Assembly (NCBI GenBank): GCA_038256565.1
Contig: JBBSKG010000099.1
Span: forward strand, 1 to 9,015
Reading direction: 5' to 3'
Length of the DNA: 9,015 bases
DNA from: JACOTK01 sp038256565
GTDB taxonomy: Bacteria; Actinomycetota; Acidimicrobiia; Acidimicrobiales; CADCSY01
In this document: one piece after another, positions 5,400 through 9,015 of the stretch
How positions within the stretch are numbered: position 1 is the first letter of the stretch
How the letters are laid out: each line of letters begins with the position of its first letter
Translations under genes and position numbers: made by a program
Notes under the pieces: model-generated
The model's input: only the letters and a program-made list of their open reading frames with translations
Told to the model about the DNA's origin: nothing
The model's database searches: none

Positions 5400-5809
5400 T
5401 GCACGCGTTCCATACGAACCACCAATGTTCTATCGATGTGTTGGTAGGGCATTGAAACATTCCCCAACAAGTTGGTTGGGTGCATAGCAACTACTCGTAG
5501 CTCGACGCGGTCGGGTTCGGAGTCGCCGTCAGTATTGGGATATAGCCAGCTGAATTGAAGACTGCCCTCTTCCTCATAGCGATCAAGCATTCGTCGAGCG
5601 TGGCCCTCCGCGTATGCCTCGGCTGCCGGACCGCCACCTTTGCCTGCCACGAGACGCGCCGCGTCGAAACTCACTGCGGTCACCGTGGAGGTGGCGTACA
5701 GATTGAGTACGAGGTGGACGGCAAGAAAGAGGAGACTTAGAAACACTGTTACTCCGGTGATTGAACCCACAAGTCCACTGCCGTATTCATCGGGAAGTTG
5801 GTCGATCAA
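5396..5809 (-). CDS. TadE-like pseudopilin (first of two)
   Basis: This 137-residue protein has a short acidic N-terminus and then YGSGLVGSITGVTV, leading into one membrane helix (about 16-38). A post-membrane helix follows (TAVSFDAARLVAG, 44-56), as in TadE-family proteins. The remainder is a small soluble domain with no Cys. Its likely role is a minor pilin or assembly factor of the Tad pilus at the outer face of the membrane. The start is TTG at 5809-5807, overlapping the TGA of the upstream pilin gene (TTGA). I see no other plausible upstream start in this frame, so translation is probably coupled to the pilin. Its own stop overlaps the next start (ATGA, 5396-5399). Confidence 0.8.
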   Translation of the reverse strand: MIDQLPDEYGSGLVGSITGVTVFLSLLFLAVHLVLNLYATSTVTAVSFDAARLVAGKGGGPAAEAYAEGHARRMLDRYEEEGSLQFSWLYPNTDGDSEPDRVELRVVAMHPTNLLGNVSMPYQHIDRTLVVRMERVQ

Positions 5810-6036
5810 CTGCCGATTTGCTCCACATTGTCACTGATCTTGGCGCTTGCATCGTCAAACACAGTCTTGAAGGCAACCCACATTGATAGGCCAATGAGAG
5901 CCATGATCAACACAGCAATGGCGGTTGAGATAACGCCCTCGCCGACTTCACTGGCAAGTCGTGAACGAAGGTTCTCGACTTGTGGTGTTGCTTGTGCATT
6001 AACGCAGACGGGATATGTAGTGATGGGGGAATGCAT
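5806..6036 (-). CDS. Small Flp-like pilin candidate
   Basis: This 76-residue protein has a polar N-terminus (1-34), one hydrophobic helix (about 36-57, ISTAIAVLIMALIGLSMWVAF) and a short charged amphipathic tail. Size, topology and position after tadC suggest it is the main pilin of this Tad system. It is atypical: the putative processing site would be near SEVG-EG (30-33), but there is no Glu-Tyr at the +5/+6 position as in classical Flp pilins. It may be a divergent pilin or another small Tad component. The start is at 6036, not at the upstream ATG (6057), because AAAGGAG (complement of 6043-6049) lies 6 bases before it, whereas 6057 has no such site. A 71-base AT-richer gap separates it from tadC. 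It overlaps the next gene by 4 bases (TTGA). Confidence 0.75.
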   Translation of the reverse strand: MHSPITTYPVCVNAQATPQVENLRSRLASEVGEGVISTAIAVLIMALIGLSMWVAFKTVFDDASAKISDNVEQIGS

Positions 6037-6042
6037 TGCTTG

Positions 6043-6049
6043 CTCCTTT
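6043..6049 (-). promoter_or_regulatory. Strong ribosome binding site of the pilin gene
   Basis: AAAGGAG on the - strand, 6 bases before the ATG at 6036. It is the best Shine-Dalgarno in the Tad operon and decides the pilin start. The rest of the gap back to tadC (6050-6107) shows only a repeated CATCTAC (complements of 6070-6076 and 6094-6100) and no clear promoter or terminator. Confidence 0.75.
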
Positions 6050-6107
6050 GTTTTCATTGATGTTTTCGGGTAGATGGATAAATGAATAAGTCAGTAGATG
6101 TGTGGAC

Positions 6108-7013
6108 TCAGGCACCGAACATGCGCAGGGCTTCGATGAATGGGATGGCCATGAACAAAACTCCGGGAATCAAGGTTGCGACCGTGACTGGAATCCAGAC
6201 TTGCTGGTCGCGGCGTTCGGCAATTTCGATGAGTTCGCGCTGCATGTCTCGGCGAATTGATCGTGCTTCTTCGGCTATGAGTCGGCCCAAGTCGCTCGTG
6301 TCGCGATTGAGAGCGAGTACCGGGACCAATCGATCGAGTGCATCGACTTTGGCGATCTTTGCCCATTCTCGTAGAGCCTCGGTTTCTGAAAGGCCTTGAC
6401 TGATCCGATTGCAGACACGTACGAGGTCAGCGGCACATGCCCCTGAGCTTCGCCGAGACAGACGACTTAGGGCAGACGACAAAGACCAACCTGCCGAGAG
6501 CAACAGAGCAAGTTGTTCGGCCATAACCGGAAGCTCAAGAAACACTCGACGTTGCCAACGAGCCGATGCACTAGCAAGGCGTTGTTCTTGGACCAAAAGG
6601 GTAAGTATTGGTCCTGTTATCAGAAAGGTCAGACCAATCAGGCTGGGAGGCCGAATGGCGAGTGTGGCAAGTGCGGCAACTCCGAAACCAAGCACGCTGT
6701 AGCCCACCTGACGCACCCGGAATGAGGTGGAATCATATGTGGCATGAATGCGACTAAGGCGCAGGTCAAGGTCTTCGGTTATGCCAACAACACGAGCGAG
6801 GTGCGACCCGATCAAATGAGAGACGGGAGCTATTGCTTCACGAAATGAAGCCACGGAAAAGACTCCCGATCGGCTCGGTCGCGCCATGCCCCCGGGAGCA
6901 TATGGAAGTAGGCGTTCAGTTATGGATGGGCGCGAGAACATGCGCAGTTGTGAAAACGCCAAGGTGACTCCAAGCCACAAGAGCAGCCCCGAGGCGACAA
7001 GCAAGCGACTCAT
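6108..7013 (-). CDS. tadC: TadC, inner-membrane platform protein of the Tad/Flp pilus
   Basis: This 301-residue type II secretion F-domain (T2SSF) protein is one of the two polytopic proteins that anchor the assembly ATPase. Membrane segments are at about 3-20, 103-121, 124-142 and 273-295. The cytoplasmic T2SSF helical bundle lies between (about 160-270), containing the LPVMAEQLALLLSAGWSLSSAL segment and, later, ALNRDTSDLGRLIAEEARS. The C-terminal QVWIPVTVATLIPG (271-284) and PFIEALRMF are characteristic of actinobacterial TadC. It starts 30 bases after the tadB stop, with GAGGGG 7 bases before the ATG. It should work together with TadB and CpaF. Confidence 0.9.
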   Translation of the reverse strand: MSRLLVASGLLLWLGVTLAFSQLRMFSRPSITERLLPYAPGGMARPSRSGVFSVASFREAIAPVSHLIGSHLARVVGITEDLDLRLSRIHATYDSTSFRVRQVGYSVLGFGVAALATLAIRPPSLIGLTFLITGPILTLLVQEQRLASASARWQRRVFLELPVMAEQLALLLSAGWSLSSALSRLSRRSSGACAADLVRVCNRISQGLSETEALREWAKIAKVDALDRLVPVLALNRDTSDLGRLIAEEARSIRRDMQRELIEIAERRDQQVWIPVTVATLIPGVLFMAIPFIEALRMFGA

Positions 7014-7020
7014 GGCTGTT

Positions 7021-7026
7021 CCCCTC
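7021..7026 (-). promoter_or_regulatory. Ribosome binding site of tadC
   Basis: GAGGGG on the - strand, 7 bases before the ATG at 7013. It lies in the 30-base tadB-tadC gap and supports this start. Confidence 0.65.
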
Positions 7027-7043
7027 GAAGTTGGTAACAGTGG

Positions 7044-7931
7044 CTATACCCCATCGAAGACTCGCTGTTCGTCTGGGAGACGCATGATGTGTCCTGCCCA
7101 AAGCCAACAGGCAGCCATGATTGCAATGCCTACCATCACTAGAAATTGACCGGTCGCACCCTCGTAAGCCGCTCGTCCCTGGCCGATACTTAAGCCGATC
7201 ACTGCCATGCCAATTGGAACTATGAGTACAAACTTGCGAGCAAAGCGAGCACCTGCTTGGCGCGACTTGGCATCTTTACGGCCTTGCATGTCAATTATGC
7301 GATCGTCGATTAAAGCAGTTAGACAGCGATCAATGTCGTTGCCACCGATCTGATGGGCAATGAGCAGCGTTTCGCACACTGCATCGGCGGTTGCGTCTGC
7401 AAGGTGGTCTTTGAGTATCGCTATTGTGCGGGGAAAGTCAGTTGATAACAGCCATTCACGGTGTGCTGCCTCAAAGGCGCTACGCATATCTTCTGGGGCA
7501 CGAGCCCCCACCTCGAACAAGGCTTGGGGAATTGATCGGCCCATCGAAACGGTGGTAATTCTGATTTCTTCGATAAGCCGCGGCCAAGCCTCGCGAGCGT
7601 CATTGCGTCTCTGGTCGCGTCGAGCGCGCGCCGCTGCAATGGGAAACGAGGTTGCAAAGCAACTACCAGCCAGCGACGGAAATATGCCGCCAAAGATCGC
7701 ATGGGTAAGAAGACCACCAATTACAAAGAGCATGATCCCTGCAGCAAGAAGTTCTCTAGGACGTACATCTTCGAGGCCAGCCTGGATCATCCAGGACCGA
7801 AATTTCTGTGCCGTGTCGCGCTGATTACGAACCTTTGGTCCAGGAGCGACCCCACTCCACTTAAAGGCAGTAGCGGTGTAGATCAGGTGAATGCCATAAG
7901 CGCCTGCGAGCGTTACTAGTAGCGCGTTCAT
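7044..7931 (-). CDS. tadB: TadB, inner-membrane platform protein of the Tad/Flp pilus
   Basis: This 295-residue T2SSF protein has membrane segments at about 3-21, 62-80, 83-101, 233-251 and 263-281. The cytoplasmic T2SSF region lies at about 112-230: PRLIEEIRITTVSMGRSIPQAL, then a second half with LLIAHQIGGNDIDRCLTALIDD. This is the usual TadB layout, paired with TadC. The ATG at 7931 is chosen because it gives the ATGA overlap with cpaF (7928-7931) and places the first membrane segment directly at the N-terminus. The frame is open further upstream to 8027, but that stretch encodes an Arg/Ser-rich peptide lying wholly inside cpaF and is unlikely to be translated. Confidence 0.9.
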   Translation of the reverse strand: MNALLVTLAGAYGIHLIYTATAFKWSGVAPGPKVRNQRDTAQKFRSWMIQAGLEDVRPRELLAAGIMLFVIGGLLTHAIFGGIFPSLAGSCFATSFPIAAARARRDQRRNDAREAWPRLIEEIRITTVSMGRSIPQALFEVGARAPEDMRSAFEAAHREWLLSTDFPRTIAILKDHLADATADAVCETLLIAHQIGGNDIDRCLTALIDDRIIDMQGRKDAKSRQAGARFARKFVLIVPIGMAVIGLSIGQGRAAYEGATGQFLVMVGIAIMAACWLWAGHIMRLPDEQRVFDGV

Positions 7932-9015
7932 ATGCGAAATTCGCTTGGCACGGTGGTGGGTCGAGTTGTTGAAGCACCGAACAATTCTCGAAGGTCGTAG
8001 CCAGCTTCTTCGAGTGCTCGTTGACAACGAACGGGAAGATCACCAGACCAAGTCAATGGAGCATCCCAGCGTGGTCGAGAGAACAATTCGGTGACTGTAA
8101 AGGTTGTACCCTCCCGCCCAGTCTGCAGATCTTCGACTGCGATGATTTCTGTTACCTGGGGCTTGCCACGGACTCGTGCGCAATGGACCACTAGATCAAT
8201 TGATTCACTAACTAATGCGTTCAAGGCAGAGAGTGGAAGTGATGATGAAGTCTCGGCAAGCTGGCAAATGAAGCGAAGCCGAGTCAGTGCCTGGCGAGCT
8301 GAACCTGCATGAATGGTCGTATAGCCCTTTACCCCTGATGACAAGGTCAAGAGCAATGGCAACGCTTCGCGGTCACGTACTTCTCCGACGATGGCAACGT
8401 CGGGTGCCATGCGCAAGAAGCCAGATACGAGACGACGCAAGTCGATTTCAGGGCGATCAGAACGTGCTGGGCGAGTTTGCATTGCGGCAACGTTTGGAAG
8501 TGGAACGTCAACTTCAAAGACTTCCTCAGCGCTAACAACACGTAAGGAGGGGTCGAGTTCGGCGGTGCAACATGACAACAATGTGGTCTTACCTGAACCA
8601 GGTGCTCCAGCAAAGATGATTGATTGACGAGACCGAGTTGCCGCACGCAAGAAACCAGCAGCAGCAGGCTCCAGCATGCCAAGGCTAACGAGGTCATCAA
8701 GGGTGCGATAGGCAACTCCTGTGAATTTGCGGATGTTGACAAGCACATGACCATCGCGACCAACGTCACTGTGGACAATATGTAGGCGCGAGCCATTGTC
8801 TAACTGTGCGTCTTGGAGCCCCTCGGCCGCATCGAGTTTTCTGTGTGACCCTGATGCATCATCGAGAATTTTTGTCAGAGTGCGCAGTACATGTTCGTTG
8901 TCGTGAAAGACTTCGTCGTGATAACCAGATACGCCAGCATGACGTTTGACAAAGATGGCGTCTGGGGCATTGATCATGATTTCCCAAACGTCGTCATCGT
9001 CTAGGAGTGGTTCGA
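7928..9015 (-). CDS. cpaF: CpaF/TadA-family pilus assembly ATPase (5' end beyond the window)
   Basis: This secretion ATPase powers Tad/Flp pilus assembly as a cytoplasmic hexamer docked on TadB/TadC. The frame stays open to the window edge, and the residues before the internal ATG at 8977 (EPLLDDDDVWEI then MINAPDAIFV) match the CpaF N-domain, so the true start lies outside. About 362 residues are visible; typical CpaF is roughly 420-480. Counting from the internal Met at 8977, Walker A is GAPGSGKT (124-131). The Asp-box region is RVVSAEEVFEVDV (146-158), more divergent than the common TIEDTAEL form. Walker B is VAIVGEVRD (194-202) and the His box is GYTTIHAGSARQAL (218-231). The C-terminal arm is normal in length. 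The ATGA overlap with tadB shows coupling. An adjacent cpaE/tadZ or cpaB would be expected upstream, outside the window. Confidence 0.95.
   Translation of the reverse strand, partial: EPLLDDDDVWEIMINAPDAIFVKRHAGVSGYHDEVFHDNEHVLRTLTKILDDASGSHRKLDAAEGLQDAQLDNGSRLHIVHSDVGRDGHVLVNIRKFTGVAYRTLDDLVSLGMLEPAAAGFLRAATRSRQSIIFAGAPGSGKTTLLSCCTAELDPSLRVVSAEEVFEVDVPLPNVAAMQTRPARSDRPEIDLRRLVSGFLRMAPDVAIVGEVRDREALPLLLTLSSGVKGYTTIHAGSARQALTRLRFICQLAETSSSLPLSALNALVSESIDLVVHCARVRGKPQVTEIIAVEDLQTGREGTTFTVTELFSRPRWDAPLTWSGDLPVRCQRALEEAGYDLRELFGASTTRPTTVPSEFRI

Noticed and set aside
6037..6057. Pilin start at the upstream ATG (6057)
   Set aside because: No Shine-Dalgarno precedes it, whereas AAAGGAG is placed ideally for the ATG at 6036.
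7932..8027. N-terminal extension of TadB starting at 8027
   Set aside because: It lies entirely inside cpaF, encodes an Arg/Ser-rich peptide unlike TadB, and the ATGA overlap at 7928-7931 gives a better start.

Overview
This window looks like a chromosomal segment from a moderate-GC actinobacterium. Acidimicrobiia or a related uncultivated aquatic lineage is my best guess. The pointers are the actinobacterial style of HemW, a thiolase/OB-fold (DUF35) pair, a secreted CAP protein with tandem lectin-like repeats, and an actinobacterial Tad locus of the form cpaF-tadB-tadC-small pilin-tadE-tadE-tadG-like. The taxonomic call is inference from gene families and composition, not from a marker gene.

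The left third (1-2973) is on the + strand. It holds the 3' end of an unrecognised gene (1-177), hemW (229-1311), and a translationally coupled pair: a DUF35 OB-fold protein (1376-1828) and a thiolase-superfamily enzyme (1825-2973, ATGA overlap). The pair is unusual. The thiolase has Ser where the acylated Cys should be and lacks the second catalytic Cys, and its OB-fold partner has lost three of the four zinc-ribbon cysteines. This resembles aldolase or otherwise repurposed thiolase/DUF35 complexes more than a normal thiolase.

The middle (2974-4287) holds a 183-bp intergenic region and a secreted CAP/SCP-domain protein (3157-4287) that carries two copies of a ~92-residue repeat. The intergenic region has abutting 9-mer direct repeats and a structured leader that can pair with the ribosome binding site.

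The right half (4309-9015, - strand) is most of a Tad/Flp pilus operon, read right to left: CpaF ATPase (5' end cut by the window), TadB, TadC, a small Flp-like pilin, two TadE-like pseudopilins and a TadG-like protein. Genes overlap by 4-10 bases or are separated by 30-71 bases, so this is one operon. The ATPase drives the TadB/TadC membrane platform, and the four small single-span proteins are the likely pilus subunits and minor pilins. The operon converges on the CAP gene with 21 bases between the stop codons.

The most striking observation is in the second TadE-like gene. A 102-bp in-frame insertion at about 5257-5366 has a perfect 13-bp inverted repeat and is flanked by a perfect 8-bp direct repeat. 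It adds 34 codons ahead of the membrane segment, and conceptual removal restores a normal short TadE N-terminus. It looks like a tiny palindromic, MITE-like element domesticated inside a pilin gene.
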